Below are positions 44,908 to 53,587 of a stretch of 64,000 bases of DNA, piece by piece (the first letter of the stretch is position 1; every line of letters begins with the position of its first letter). Below the pieces are notes generated by a model that searched no databases, was not told the origin of the DNA, and saw nothing but the letters and a program-made list of their open reading frames with translations. The stretch lies in assembly GCF_040448675.1 (NCBI RefSeq), contig NZ_CP159289.1:6927001-6991000 (forward strand). The letters are read 5' to 3'. A program made the translations under genes and the position numbers. This DNA comes from Dyadobacter sp. 676. GTDB taxonomy: Bacteria; Bacteroidota; Bacteroidia; Cytophagales; Spirosomataceae.

Positions 44908-45567
44908 CTATTTTAGTTCCCCCTTTTCGGCATCCTTTTTCATCTCTTCGTTGGCGTAGATCGCGAGCTCCACCCGCCGGTTTTTCTCCCTGTTTGCCTC
45001 GCTGTCGTTCGGAAATTTCGGTTGCGACTCGCCGTACCATTTGGTATTGAGCCGAGACGCAGGAAGATTCCGCGATTCGAGGTAGGAAGATACCGCCCTG
45101 GCCCGGCGCTCCGACAGTTTCATATTATATTCGTCAGAACCGGTATCGTCCGTATGCCCTTCGAGCAGGATCTGGGTATCGTCGTATTTGCTCAAAATAC
45201 CTGCGACTTTGTCGAGCTCCTGCTTTGCTTCGTTACTCAGCTCGGCCGAATTGAGTTTGAAAAGAAGGCCGGAGTTGAATGTCAGGTTAATGCCTTCACC
45301 CACCCTTTCGACGGTTGCATCGGGAATGGCTTGTTTGAGTTCTTCGGCCTGTTTATCCATATGCCTTCCAATAAGGTAGCCAGCCGAACCACCCACCGCC
45401 GCTCCGATCAATGCGCCTATGGCCGTATTATTTCCCGTAAGTTTGCCGATGGCAGCGCCGGCTGCCGCACCGCCCGCGACCCCGATGCCGGTTCCTTTCT
45501 GAGTACTGTTCAGGCTCTTGCAACCCGTTAAAAATGCCAATGCTACTATTACTATATTCTTTCTCAC
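44908..45567 (-). CDS. OmpA-family lipoprotein with glycine-zipper domain
   Basis: The lipobox (ALAFLTGC, then KSLNSTQKG) marks an outer-membrane lipoprotein of 219 residues. A glycine-zipper region (GTGIGVAGGAAAGAAIGKLT, GALIGAAVGGSAGYLIGRHM) may insert in or associate with membrane. An OmpA C-terminal domain then binds peptidoglycan (DDTQILLEGHTDDTGSDEYN, LSERRARAVSSYLESRNL, NREKNRRVELAIYA). It follows the TPR gene by 19 bases on the same strand and is probably cotranscribed. A role in envelope integrity is inferred. Confidence 0.92.
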   Translation of the reverse strand: MRKNIVIVALAFLTGCKSLNSTQKGTGIGVAGGAAAGAAIGKLTGNNTAIGALIGAAVGGSAGYLIGRHMDKQAEELKQAIPDATVERVGEGINLTFNSGLLFKLNSAELSNEAKQELDKVAGILSKYDDTQILLEGHTDDTGSDEYNMKLSERRARAVSSYLESRNLPASRLNTKWYGESQPKFPNDSEANREKNRRVELAIYANEEMKKDAEKGELK

Positions 45568-45586
45568 TTTCGGTCGGTTTATTCTT

Positions 45587-46417
45587 TTATTCGCAAATCA
45601 TGCTGGACAACAAGTCGAGCTGTAAATTTCTTAACCCTAATTCCAGCGCTTTCTTCATATCCGCGCAAAGGGTATGTTTCTCCTGTTTTGTCATTTTTCC
45701 CGACAACTCCTTGATGTCGGTCGTTCCGTACTTCTGCTGAATCTGCTTCAACCGGGCCTCGGTCCTGATCTGGTAGATTTCAAGATCATTTTTACCCAGG
45801 TCCAGGGCCTTGTCATAAGCCGCAAAAGCATCGTCGTAATTGCCCGTTTTGACCATCATATCGCCCTTCTGAATATAGAATGCAGGATTATCCGGATCGA
45901 GTTCGATCGCTTTGGTCAGGTTCGTGTCAGCCGCGGCGAGCATGTTGAGCTGAAAATCCAGATGTGCCAGTCGTGCGAATATTGTGGCCCTGGCCTTGAT
46001 ATCCTTATTCTTTCCTGTGAGCTCGATAATCTTTTGCAGGTCGGCCTTCGCATTTTCGGCCTGTCCCAGGTTGCTGTACGCATAACTCCTTGCGTAATAG
46101 GCCATCACATTCGTTTTCTTGCTTGCTTTGATCGCATTGTTGGCCGCTGTTATCGCCGAATCATATTGTTTCAACCCGTTCGAAGCGATGGCCAGCCCCA
46201 CGTTCCCTTCTTCTTTGGCGTCTTTTGTAGAGCAATTTTTGAGAACATTTGTAAAAGTGTCCCGTGCCTCCCGGTATTGCCCCTGATCGTTCTGCTTGTT
46301 CCCGGCCTCGACCTGCCGGAAGCATTTGTTCGACATGGTTATAAGCTGCTGGGCCCGCAACGTGGCCGGGGCGAGCATGATGCAAAGGATAATGTTCTTC
46401 GTGTTTATGATCTTCAT
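45587..46417 (-). CDS. Exported tetratricopeptide-repeat protein
   Basis: Starting at ATG 46417, a signal peptide (IILCIMLAPATLRAQ) precedes TPR motifs over about 230 residues. Examples are EGNVGLAIASNGLKQYDSAI, AYYARSYAYSNLGQAENAKA and FYIQKGDMMVKTGNYDDAFA. TPRs mediate protein-protein contact, so this may be a periplasmic scaffold partner of the OmpA-family lipoprotein encoded 19 bases downstream. The frame is open to 46474, but the upstream residues lack a signal character. Confidence 0.87.
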   Translation of the reverse strand: MKIINTKNIILCIMLAPATLRAQQLITMSNKCFRQVEAGNKQNDQGQYREARDTFTNVLKNCSTKDAKEEGNVGLAIASNGLKQYDSAITAANNAIKASKKTNVMAYYARSYAYSNLGQAENAKADLQKIIELTGKNKDIKARATIFARLAHLDFQLNMLAAADTNLTKAIELDPDNPAFYIQKGDMMVKTGNYDDAFAAYDKALDLGKNDLEIYQIRTEARLKQIQQKYGTTDIKELSGKMTKQEKHTLCADMKKALELGLRNLQLDLLSSMICE

Positions 46418-46778
46418 CTGAAACATACTATATCCGTAAACCGGAAACCGGAAACGCCGGCAGTTCCCCGGCAATTCTTTCGTCTGCCTTCGAAGTCGCC
46501 GGAACCGGGTTCAGCCGCGAAGATAGCGAAAACCGGCCGATACGCCGCCGGACTGCCCGATGTGATAGCGGATTTAGCTTACCGGCAATGCTGTTTACGA
46601 TCGGCGTGGTTTCGTTTTTCATGTCGGAAGCGTTCACTCTTCCTTGCTTATCGCACCGGACGCCTTGCAGGTGGCCGCATGTTCCGAAGTCATTGATCAT
46701 CTGCGCCGTAGCCGGAAAGATTTTGGGGGTTCATAAATGCCGATTGCAAGCCCGGAACCGGGGGCGCTGGTTACTAAC
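46418..46778. other. Intergenic stretch, no gene seen
   Basis: Between the TPR gene start and the promoter of the next plus-strand gene I see no supported gene. A 90-codon minus-strand frame (46428-46700) and the long upstream part of a plus-strand frame from 46588 have no recognisable protein features. The TPR promoter must lie close to 46418, but no TAnnTTTG box is visible on that strand. Confidence 0.5.
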
Positions 46779-46809
46779 TGTGCCGGCGAACCCCGCTGGC
46801 ATAATTTTG
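46779..46809 (+). promoter_or_regulatory. Candidate promoter of the membrane-protein gene
   Basis: TAATTTTG (46802-46809) matches TAnnTTTG exactly, and TGTG (46779-46782) matches three of four bases of the -33 TTTG with 19 bases between. Transcription would start near 46815, about 40 bases before the GTG at 46855, which supports that start over the longer upstream frame. Confidence 0.45.
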
Positions 46810-46854
46810 TGCGGGAGGCGGCGATTTTGTGCAACTTTTAAAACCTGTAATCAC

Positions 46855-47307
46855 GTGTGTCTGCATCGCATTATCCGGTTAACCTGCGCGTCGGCGGTTG
46901 CCACCTCGGCCATGACGGTATTCAGTTATGCCCTTTCAAAGGTTTGTAAGGCGAATTATCGCGAGCCGGAGCTTCTTTCCGGCATTTTCAGCGAAGAAAC
47001 GCCATCCGCAAGCGCGCCGCAGCAAAAGCGACGGGGCTGGATGGCTCATTATCTGATGGGAATTTTCTGGTCGCTGCTGTATGAAACTGCCGTCGGTAAC
47101 CGCAACAAATCGGGCAAAAGTGTGGTTTTCGGACTTGGCAGCGGCATCATCGCCGTCGCGGCGTGGAAGCTGGCGCTCGGCAGGAGCCCCCGAACGTCGC
47201 AACGCGTCGAGCCGTCGTTTTTTCTCCAACTCGTTCCCGCACATGTGGTGTATGCGCTGGCACTCGAATATGTGAAGCCGAAATGCCCCGTCCCCAAGTC
47301 TGTGTAA
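46855..47307 (+). CDS. Hypothetical membrane protein
   Basis: The frame is open from 46588, but protein-like sequence begins only at about 46855 (GTG; VCLHRIIRLTCASAVATSAM). From there 150 residues include three hydrophobic segments: the N-terminal helix, WMAHYLMGIFWSLLYETAVG, and GLGSGIIAVAAWKLALG with LVPAHVVYALALEYV following. A polar, Arg/Ser-rich loop separates them. The HYxxGxxxxxxY pattern recalls small inner-membrane proteins of the YagU/DUF1440 type, but I cannot confirm the family. ATG 46912 is an alternative start. Confidence 0.6.
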   Translation: MCLHRIIRLTCASAVATSAMTVFSYALSKVCKANYREPELLSGIFSEETPSASAPQQKRRGWMAHYLMGIFWSLLYETAVGNRNKSGKSVVFGLGSGIIAVAAWKLALGRSPRTSQRVEPSFFLQLVPAHVVYALALEYVKPKCPVPKSV

Positions 47308-47425
47308 TTAAATCTACGCGCCGGGTTCCTACGCCCATGCTTCATCAACGGACAATGCGGCAGCGCTTCTGGAACGGCTTTTTACAAGCGGCCGAAATTT
47401 TTCTTTCACTTCAAACAGTTTTTTT

Positions 47426-47665
47426 ATGGACATTACCAAAAATACCGGCCATCAGGAAGGGGACGTGGCGAAGGCCATCGAATCACAAACCGCAAAAATC
47501 CCCTCGGACGCATTCCTGTGGACATCGGTCGCATCCATGGGCGTCTCGCTCGCATTCAAACTGGCGGGCCACAAGCATACCGCGCTCTTCATCGGCCAGT
47601 GGGCCGCGCCATTTCTCCTGCTGGGGATTTATAACAAGATCGTCAAGACGCAGGGACACGATTAA
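47426..47665 (+). CDS. Small hypothetical membrane protein
   Basis: The 79-residue protein has a polar N-terminus (MDITKNTGHQEGDVAKAIES) and two likely membrane helices: LWTSVASMGVSLAFKLAG and FIGQWAAPFLLLGIYNKIV. No family is recognised. It is 29 bases upstream of the manganese catalase on the same strand, and 118 bases after the other membrane protein gene, so the three may be one unit related to oxidative or envelope stress. Confidence 0.7.
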   Translation: MDITKNTGHQEGDVAKAIESQTAKIPSDAFLWTSVASMGVSLAFKLAGHKHTALFIGQWAAPFLLLGIYNKIVKTQGHD

Positions 47666-47694
47666 TCCTTTTATCCACCTAAAAACCAAATCCC

Positions 47695-48657
47695 ATGTTC
47701 CATCACGTAAAAGAACTTCAGTTCAATGCGAGAGTCTCACGGCCCGACCCCAAATTCGCCCGCCTGCTGCTCGAACAGTTCGGCGGCAGTAACGGCGAAC
47801 TTAAAGCCGCTATGCAATATTTTGTGCAGGCATTCAGCTGCCGGTATCCCTATCCCGACAAGTACGACCTCCTGATGGACATCGCCACCGAGGAGTTCAG
47901 CCACCTTGAAATCGTAGGTGCTACCATACAAATGCTGCTCAGCGGCGTCAACGGCGAACTGAAAGACAATGCCGACGAATCGGAAATCATGAAGTTGCTC
48001 GACGGCAAAGCGGCGAAAGAGGATTTCATCCATGAAGCGATCGTCAATCCGCAGTTCGGCGTACTCTCGGGCGGAGGCCCCACCCTCACCGATAGTAACG
48101 GCACGCCTTGGACGGCCGCCTATGTAAACGCCAACGGCGATCTGACCGTCGACATGAGATCGAATATCGCGGCCGAGTCGAGGGCAAAAATCGTTTATGA
48201 ATATCTGATGAAGTTTACGGACGACCCGGCTGTGAAGGAAACGCTGCGTTTTCTGATGACGAGGGAAATCGCCCATTACCAGATGTTCGAGGCGGCGCTG
48301 GCCACCATACAGCCAAATTTTCCGCCGGGCGTATTGCAGGGCGACCCGAGGTACAGCAACCTGTATTACAATATGTCGAACGGTTCGCAGGTGCGTGGCC
48401 CGTGGAACGAAGGCAGCAGCACGCAACTCGGCGAAACCTGGCAATACATCGAAGACCCCGTCCAGCAGGTACGCGACTCCAACGGCCTAACCGAACTGTC
48501 CCCTACCGGTACTTTCCGTACCGAAGAGGAAGTAACAAGGCTTAACGAAACGCTCGGCAAGCAACGGAGTGAAGAGATCGCGAGCGCGACCCGGGAGATC
48601 GACATGCAATGGAGCACCTACACCAAAAACGGAGGTACCATTGTCGATGAAATGTGA
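47695..48657 (+). CDS. Manganese catalase (non-heme)
   Basis: The 320-residue cytoplasmic ferritin-like four-helix protein breaks down hydrogen peroxide at a dimanganese centre. Likely ligands are Glu35 (NGELKAAM), Glu67 and His70 (ATEEFSHLEI), Glu161 (AAESRAKI) and His194 (REIAHYQMF), in the order known for the family. The middle strand region GGGPTLTDSNGTPWTAAYVN is also typical. The C-terminal 90 residues (NMSNGSQVRGPWNEG...) resemble other bacteroidal members. A strong terminator follows. Confidence 0.93.
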   Translation: MFHHVKELQFNARVSRPDPKFARLLLEQFGGSNGELKAAMQYFVQAFSCRYPYPDKYDLLMDIATEEFSHLEIVGATIQMLLSGVNGELKDNADESEIMKLLDGKAAKEDFIHEAIVNPQFGVLSGGGPTLTDSNGTPWTAAYVNANGDLTVDMRSNIAAESRAKIVYEYLMKFTDDPAVKETLRFLMTREIAHYQMFEAALATIQPNFPPGVLQGDPRYSNLYYNMSNGSQVRGPWNEGSSTQLGETWQYIEDPVQQVRDSNGLTELSPTGTFRTEEEVTRLNETLGKQRSEEIASATREIDMQWSTYTKNGGTIVDEM

Positions 48658-48684
48658 GGAATAGCCGCGATATCCGTCCGGTTG

Positions 48685-48720
48685 AACAGGCTTCGGCACC
48701 TTCCGAAGCCTGTTTTATTT
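48685..48720 (+). terminator. Intrinsic terminator after manganese catalase
   Basis: A perfect 12-bp stem (AACAGGCTTCGG, 48685-48696, with CCGAAGCCTGTT, 48703-48714) around a 6-base loop is followed by TTATTTTA. It lies 27 bases after the catalase stop and closes that transcript. The arms also carry some A residues upstream, so weak activity on the minus strand is possible. Confidence 0.85.
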
Positions 48721-48794
48721 TAAACGTGCCAACCCGTAAACCGACTAGCCTCCGCATACGGGCCGCCTTCGGGGGGAGTCGCCGACCGGCCGGC

Positions 48795-49715
48795 CTAACC
48801 GATAGTCGCCTCAGGAAAAGTAATAGCCGTGCCGCGGCGGCCGTCGCTCTGCATCCAGCCTCTGGGCATTGTTGCACAATTGGCGGTCATTTCGATTTTT
48901 CCCGTACGGTCGATGGCGATCATGCCGCCCTCGCCTCCGAGAGCGGTCAGTTTTTCGTTGATTGCAATCCGGCAGGCTTCTTCCAGAGAAATGCCCCGGT
49001 AACGAAGCATGGCCGAAACGTCGTAAGCGCTGACAAGCCGTATGAAGTATTCGCCGTCGCCGGTGCAACAAACTGCACAAGTCGCATTGTCGGCATAGGT
49101 ACCGGCCCCGATCACCGGGCTGTCCCCTACCCGTCCGAATCGCTTGTTCGTCAAACCGCCGGTGGAACTGGCGGCCGCCAGATTTCCGTGCATATCGCGC
49201 GCAACGGCGCCTACGGTATCCGACGGTCGGGCAAAACGCTGCATTTTCGCATCCAGCAGCTGACGGTATTTTCCGGGAGTCGAAAAGTAGGACATTTCTT
49301 CAAGGGCAACGCCTGCCCGGCGGGCATAGTCCAGCGCCCCCTCGCCCGAGAGGAGCACATATTCCGACCCATTCATGACGTTATGTGCCAGTAAAACGGG
49401 ATTGCGAACGTGCCGGACGGCCGCCACTGCACCCGCTTCGTGCGTTTTTCCGCACATGATCGCCGCATCCAGTTCATGGACGCCGTCGAAGTTAAAAACG
49501 GCACCCTTACCCGCATTGAATAACGGATCGTCTTCCAGCGCCATCACCGCATTCCGGACGGCGTCCAATGCGCTTCCGCAGTGACGCAAAACCGAATACC
49601 CTGCATTCAATGCCCTGTTCAACCCCTCATGATATAATTTTTCCAGCTCGGGCGTCAGCGCGGAGGCATCCAGCGACCCGGCGCCACCGTGAATAGCTAT
49701 ACAATACATAGACAT
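48795..49715 (-). CDS. Isoaspartyl peptidase/L-asparaginase (plant-type, Ntn hydrolase)
   Basis: The 306-residue precursor (ATG 49715; ATG 49709 also possible) should cut itself before the catalytic Thr167 in PSDTVGAVARDMHGNLAAA. The conserved front (CIAIHGGAGSL) and STGGLTNKRFGRVGDSPVIG substrate loop are present. These enzymes hydrolyse beta-aspartyl dipeptides, including beta-Asp-Arg, the product of cyanophycinase. It lies divergent from the cyanophycin synthetase/cyanophycinase pair, 325 bases away, which strongly suggests it completes cyanophycin breakdown to Asp and Arg. Confidence 0.93.
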   Translation of the reverse strand: MSMYCIAIHGGAGSLDASALTPELEKLYHEGLNRALNAGYSVLRHCGSALDAVRNAVMALEDDPLFNAGKGAVFNFDGVHELDAAIMCGKTHEAGAVAAVRHVRNPVLLAHNVMNGSEYVLLSGEGALDYARRAGVALEEMSYFSTPGKYRQLLDAKMQRFARPSDTVGAVARDMHGNLAAASSTGGLTNKRFGRVGDSPVIGAGTYADNATCAVCCTGDGEYFIRLVSAYDVSAMLRYRGISLEEACRIAINEKLTALGGEGGMIAIDRTGKIEMTANCATMPRGWMQSDGRRGTAITFPEATIG

Positions 49716-50040
49716 GACTGAATAAAAAACGCATTTCGTCAAATGAGGCGGTAACCAGCAAATTACTTACCAGATGCGCTCCGCCCCGTACGCCCGGTCG
49801 CCCCGTGTAAACCGCTCCTCAAAGTGCGACTGTTTTTTATTTTAATACAAATTCTTGTTTTAAGACAATTCATTAATAATCAAAAGAATGCGACAATTCC
49901 CTTCGTTCCGCATGGCGCCGGCTGCCCTTTCCCACCGGGCGTAAAAAGTCTCTGGCACAATTATTACTATGGTGACGCGAAATTTTTAATCCCGTCTCAA
50001 AAAACCTGATTTACCCAATGCTCCAAGAGCAAACCACACA
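49716..50040. other. Divergent control region of the cyanophycin module
   Basis: This 325-base gap separates isoaspartyl peptidase (minus) from cyanophycin synthetase (plus). It is AT-rich near 49830-49890 (GACTGTTTTTTATTTTAATAC) and again at 49950-50000, where promoters are expected. No exact TAnnTTTG/TTTG pair and no clear operator was found, and there is no gene in it. Confidence 0.5.
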
Positions 50041-52692
50041 ATGGAAATAGTTGAGATACGTTGCCTGCGGGGACCAAACGTCTGGTCGACCCGTAAGTAC
50101 AAGTTAGTGGTCGCGACGCTGGACCTGGAAGCCTATGAAGAGCTTCCTACCAACCAAATCGACGGATTTTATGAGCGCCTGAAAATGGCCATGCCGAGTT
50201 TGCATAGCCATCACTGCTCGGAAGGCCATGAGGGTGGCTTCTTCGAGCGCGTCAAAGACGGGACCTGGATGGGCCATGTGGTGGAACACATCGCCCTCGA
50301 GTTGCAGACACTGGCCGGTATGGACTGCGGCTTCGGCCGTACACGCGGAACAGGCCAGTACGGCGTATACCAGGTCGTATTCCAATACCAATGCGAGCGG
50401 GCCGGTATTCTGGCTGCGGAAAGGGCGGTAGCTATGGTCGTTGCGCTCGCCGAAGGGCAACGTTTCAATGTGCAGCACACGGTCAACGAGCTGCGGACGA
50501 TATTTTACCAGGACAAATTCGGCCCCAGCACCGACTCGATCGTCAGCGCCGCCCGCGCAAGAAATATTCCTGTTATCCAGCTCAACGACGACAGCCTGGT
50601 GCAGCTGGGCTACGGCAGCAGGCAGCAGCGCATCGAAGCCACGCTGACCCAGCGCACCAGTTATATGGCCGTAGAGCTGGCAGGAAACAAGTTTGCCTGC
50701 AAAAAGGCCCTGTCGTCGGCGGGAATACCAGTGCCGGAAGGTGCTGAGGTAGCCAGCGAAGAGGCGCTCCTCGCCGCCGTTGAAGAACTCGGATTTCCAT
50801 TGGTTGTGAAGCCGCTGGACAGCAATCATGGAAAAGGCGTTACTACCAACATCAAAGATACCCACGCGGCGCTCGAAGCTTACAACTGGGCTATGCTCTT
50901 CTCCGGCAAAGTTGTAGTAGAAAGATACGTACAGGGGGCCGACTACCGGCTGCTGGTAATCGGTCACCGGCTGAAAGCGGCTGCGAGACGTATACCCGCC
51001 TCCGTATTCGGCGACGGTGTGTCCACGATCCGCGAGCTCATTCACCAGACCAACCTGGACCCCAGGCGCGGGGAAGGGCACCAGAACCTGCTCACCAGTA
51101 TTGCCATCGACACCGCCCTGGATACGCATCTCGGGAGTTTGGGACTGACGCTGGATTCGGTAGTGCCATCGGATCAGCAGGTGATCGTCAGCGATGCAGC
51201 CAACCTGAGCAAAGGCGGAACATCCGAGGATGTAACCGATGCGCTTCACCCGGAAATTGCCCGGATGGCCGAACATATATCCAGGATCGTCGGGCTCGAC
51301 ATATGCGGCGTGGACATCATGGCAACGGACGTTACGCAACCCCTGGAACACTCCGGAACGACGGTGATCGAGGTCAATGCGAGCCCCGGTTTCAGGATGC
51401 ATCTCAGTCCGCTGGCCGGCAAGCCGCGTAATGTCGGGGCCGACGTCGTGGACATGCTGTTTCCGGCGGGCGCCAATGCCCGGATCCCAGTGATCGCCAT
51501 CACAGGAACGAACGGCAAAACGACCACGACCCGGCTTACGGCGCACCTCATGGGCCAGCAGGGGGATTGTGTAGGCTACACTACTACCGACGGCGTTTAT
51601 ATCGACGGGCGGCTGATAGAACAGGGCGATTGCACAGGCCCGGAAAGCGCGCATAAGATTCTGACCAACCCGACAGTCGATGTGGCTGTACTGGAAACTG
51701 CCCGCGGCGGGATATTGCGTTCCGGTCTGGGCTTCGATCAATGCGACGTGGGGGTAATTACCAACATCGCCTCCGACCATCTGGGAATGAATGGCATACA
51801 AACGCTGGAAGACATGAGGCGCGTGAAAAGTGTGGTTGCGCACGCGGTAAGGCCCGGCGGTTATGCCGTGCTGAATGCGGAGAACGAACAATGCGTAGCT
51901 GTGGCCGGCGAACTGGATTGCAACGTCGCATATTTTAGTATCAATCCTTCCAACGAGCACGTGCTTGCGCACACCTGCGAGGGATGCCTGGCATGTGTGT
52001 ATCAGGACGGCTATATCACTATCATCGATGCCAACGAAACCATTCGGGTCGAGCCGATTGCGAACATTCCGGCGGCATTCGGGGGAAAATGCCGATTTAT
52101 GATCGAGAATATCCTTGCCGCCGTACTGGCGGCTTATTGCCAGGGTGCGCGGCTTTCGAATATCAAAAAAGGCCTGGTTACCTTTCAAATCTCCGACCAA
52201 TCCACGCCGGGCCGACTCAACCACTTTCATTTCAGCAATTTTGAAATGGTCGTCGATTATGCCCACAACCCGCACGGGCTGCATGCGTTGGGGCAATACC
52301 TGGAAACCGTAGAGTCGTCGGGCAAGCTAGGCATTATCACCGGCGTCGGCGACCGCCGCGACGAGGACATCCGCGAGCTCGGCAAAGTGGCAGCTACCTA
52401 TTTCGATGAAATCATCATCCGTGTCGACGACGATCTCCGCGGCCGCGACGAACAGGAAATGGTGGGACTGGTGCGCCAGGGAATTCTGTCGGTCAAACCG
52501 TTTTGCAGGATCCGGGTAATCGGCAACGAGCTCAAAGCCGTCCGTTTCGCGATCAAACATTCCCGCCCGGGACAGCTCATCGTGCTCCTGAGCGACAAGT
52601 TCAGGGATTCGATCGCGCTGATTAAAAAGTTCAGGCAACTGGAAGGCCGGTCGCGCCGGGCCAAACCAATGCTGGCTGTTACTGCTGATTAA
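50041..52692 (+). CDS. cphA: Cyanophycin synthetase
   Basis: The 883-residue enzyme makes cyanophycin, a poly-Asp backbone with Arg side chains, from ATP, Asp and Arg. It has the N-terminal CphA domain (MEIVEIRCLRGPNVWS start; HVVEHIALELQTLAGMDCGF), an ATP-grasp domain (FPLVVKPLDSNHGKGVTTNI; CGVDIMATD), and a Mur-ligase-like domain with P-loop GTNGKTTTT near residue 490 and VVDYAHNPHGLHALGQYLET. Length and order match full-length CphA. Cyanophycinase follows after one base, so storage and mobilisation genes are translationally coupled. Cyanophycin use in Cytophagales has been inferred from genomes; this module supports nitrogen and carbon storage. Confidence 0.97.
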   Translation: MEIVEIRCLRGPNVWSTRKYKLVVATLDLEAYEELPTNQIDGFYERLKMAMPSLHSHHCSEGHEGGFFERVKDGTWMGHVVEHIALELQTLAGMDCGFGRTRGTGQYGVYQVVFQYQCERAGILAAERAVAMVVALAEGQRFNVQHTVNELRTIFYQDKFGPSTDSIVSAARARNIPVIQLNDDSLVQLGYGSRQQRIEATLTQRTSYMAVELAGNKFACKKALSSAGIPVPEGAEVASEEALLAAVEELGFPLVVKPLDSNHGKGVTTNIKDTHAALEAYNWAMLFSGKVVVERYVQGADYRLLVIGHRLKAAARRIPASVFGDGVSTIRELIHQTNLDPRRGEGHQNLLTSIAIDTALDTHLGSLGLTLDSVVPSDQQVIVSDAANLSKGGTSEDVTDALHPEIARMAEHISRIVGLDICGVDIMATDVTQPLEHSGTTVIEVNASPGFRMHLSPLAGKPRNVGADVVDMLFPAGANARIPVIAITGTNGKTTTTRLTAHLMGQQGDCVGYTTTDGVYIDGRLIEQGDCTGPESAHKILTNPTVDVAVLETARGGILRSGLGFDQCDVGVITNIASDHLGMNGIQTLEDMRRVKSVVAHAVRPGGYAVLNAENEQCVAVAGELDCNVAYFSINPSNEHVLAHTCEGCLACVYQDGYITIIDANETIRVEPIANIPAAFGGKCRFMIENILAAVLAAYCQGARLSNIKKGLVTFQISDQSTPGRLNHFHFSNFEMVVDYAHNPHGLHALGQYLETVESSGKLGIITGVGDRRDEDIRELGKVAATYFDEIIIRVDDDLRGRDEQEMVGLVRQGILSVKPFCRIRVIGNELKAVRFAIKHSRPGQLIVLLSDKFRDSIALIKKFRQLEGRSRRAKPMLAVTAD

Positions 52693-52693
52693 C

Positions 52694-53560
52694 ATGGCAA
52701 AAAACGATAAAAAACCAAAAGGAAAGCTGATCGCCATTGGTGGCAAAGAAGCCAGGAGTCCGGACGAAGGCATGCTGGCAGGGAGCAGTGAAAATGCGGC
52801 CTCCAATGGTGGCAGCATACTCAACCATGTGCTGGCCGAAATGAACGGACGGGAGTCGAGGATCGAGATTTTAACGACCGCCTCGGAACAGCCTTCGGAA
52901 ATGGCGGAAATGTATATTAAAGCATTTGAAAAACTGGGGTGCACGGATGTTGGTATTCTGGACCTCGACGGCCGGAATGTCGACAGCAAACAGGCACTGG
53001 AAAGACTGTATGCTGCCGACGGCCTGTTCATCACCGGCGGCGATCAGGCACGGCTGATGGAAAAGCTTCGCGGCAGCGAATTTCTGAAAACCATCGAACA
53101 GCGTTACCAAAACGACAATTTTACCATTGCAGGTACCAGCGCGGGTGCAATGGCGCTCTCCGGCGTTATGATCAGCGAAGGCGAAAGCACCGAATCGCTC
53201 TTGAAAGGCATTGTGGAGCTATCGAAAGGATTCGGCCTTCTGCCCGATGCGGTTATCGACACGCATTTCATGAGCCGGGGAAGATTTTCCCGCCTTACGG
53301 AGGCCATTCTCATGCACGAAGGGTACACCGCCCTGGGCATTTGCGAAAATACGGCGCTGGTCGTCGGCGAGGGCGGCTTGCTGCGCGTCATCGGCGCGGG
53401 AGTGGTGATGGTGCTCGAAGCAGGCCATGTCAAAACCACGAACTTCCGCGAGGCGAAGAAAGGGCAGGCGATTTATGTCGAGAATATACAAATCCATATT
53501 CTGGCACAAGGGGCTATGTATTCGCTTTCTGAAAAGAAATTCCTGCCCCCGAAAGCATGA
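52694..53560 (+). CDS. cphB: Cyanophycinase
   Basis: This serine peptidase of family S51 cuts cyanophycin to beta-Asp-Arg dipeptides. The 288 residues include LIAIGGKEARSPDEGMLAGS, GLFITGGDQARL, and the nucleophile elbow IAGTSAGAMALSG with Ser149. VIDTHFMSRGRFSRLTEAIL follows. No signal peptide is present, so it acts in the cytoplasm, unlike some exported cyanophycinases. It starts one base after the cphA stop; the divergent isoaspartyl peptidase would finish the pathway. Confidence 0.95.
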   Translation: MAKNDKKPKGKLIAIGGKEARSPDEGMLAGSSENAASNGGSILNHVLAEMNGRESRIEILTTASEQPSEMAEMYIKAFEKLGCTDVGILDLDGRNVDSKQALERLYAADGLFITGGDQARLMEKLRGSEFLKTIEQRYQNDNFTIAGTSAGAMALSGVMISEGESTESLLKGIVELSKGFGLLPDAVIDTHFMSRGRFSRLTEAILMHEGYTALGICENTALVVGEGGLLRVIGAGVVMVLEAGHVKTTNFREAKKGQAIYVENIQIHILAQGAMYSLSEKKFLPPKA

Positions 53561-53587
53561 ACGGTCCCGGCCTTGCGACCCCACGCG

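Noticed and set aside
44904..44920. GGAACTA/TAGTTCC hairpin over the OmpA stop codon, considered as terminator
   Set aside because: The stem overlaps coding sequence and no T tract follows on the minus strand, so termination is not supported.
46588..46854. Upstream extension of the 46855 membrane-protein frame
   Set aside because: The extra 89 residues are Cys/Arg-rich and unlike a protein N-terminus, and a promoter-like pair lies inside them, so the start near 46855 is preferred.
50104..52296. A 730-codon open frame on the minus strand, opposite cyanophycin synthetase
   Set aside because: It is a mirror of the GC-rich codon phase of cphA; its translation is rich in Arg, His and Val without any domain pattern, and cphA itself is clearly coding.
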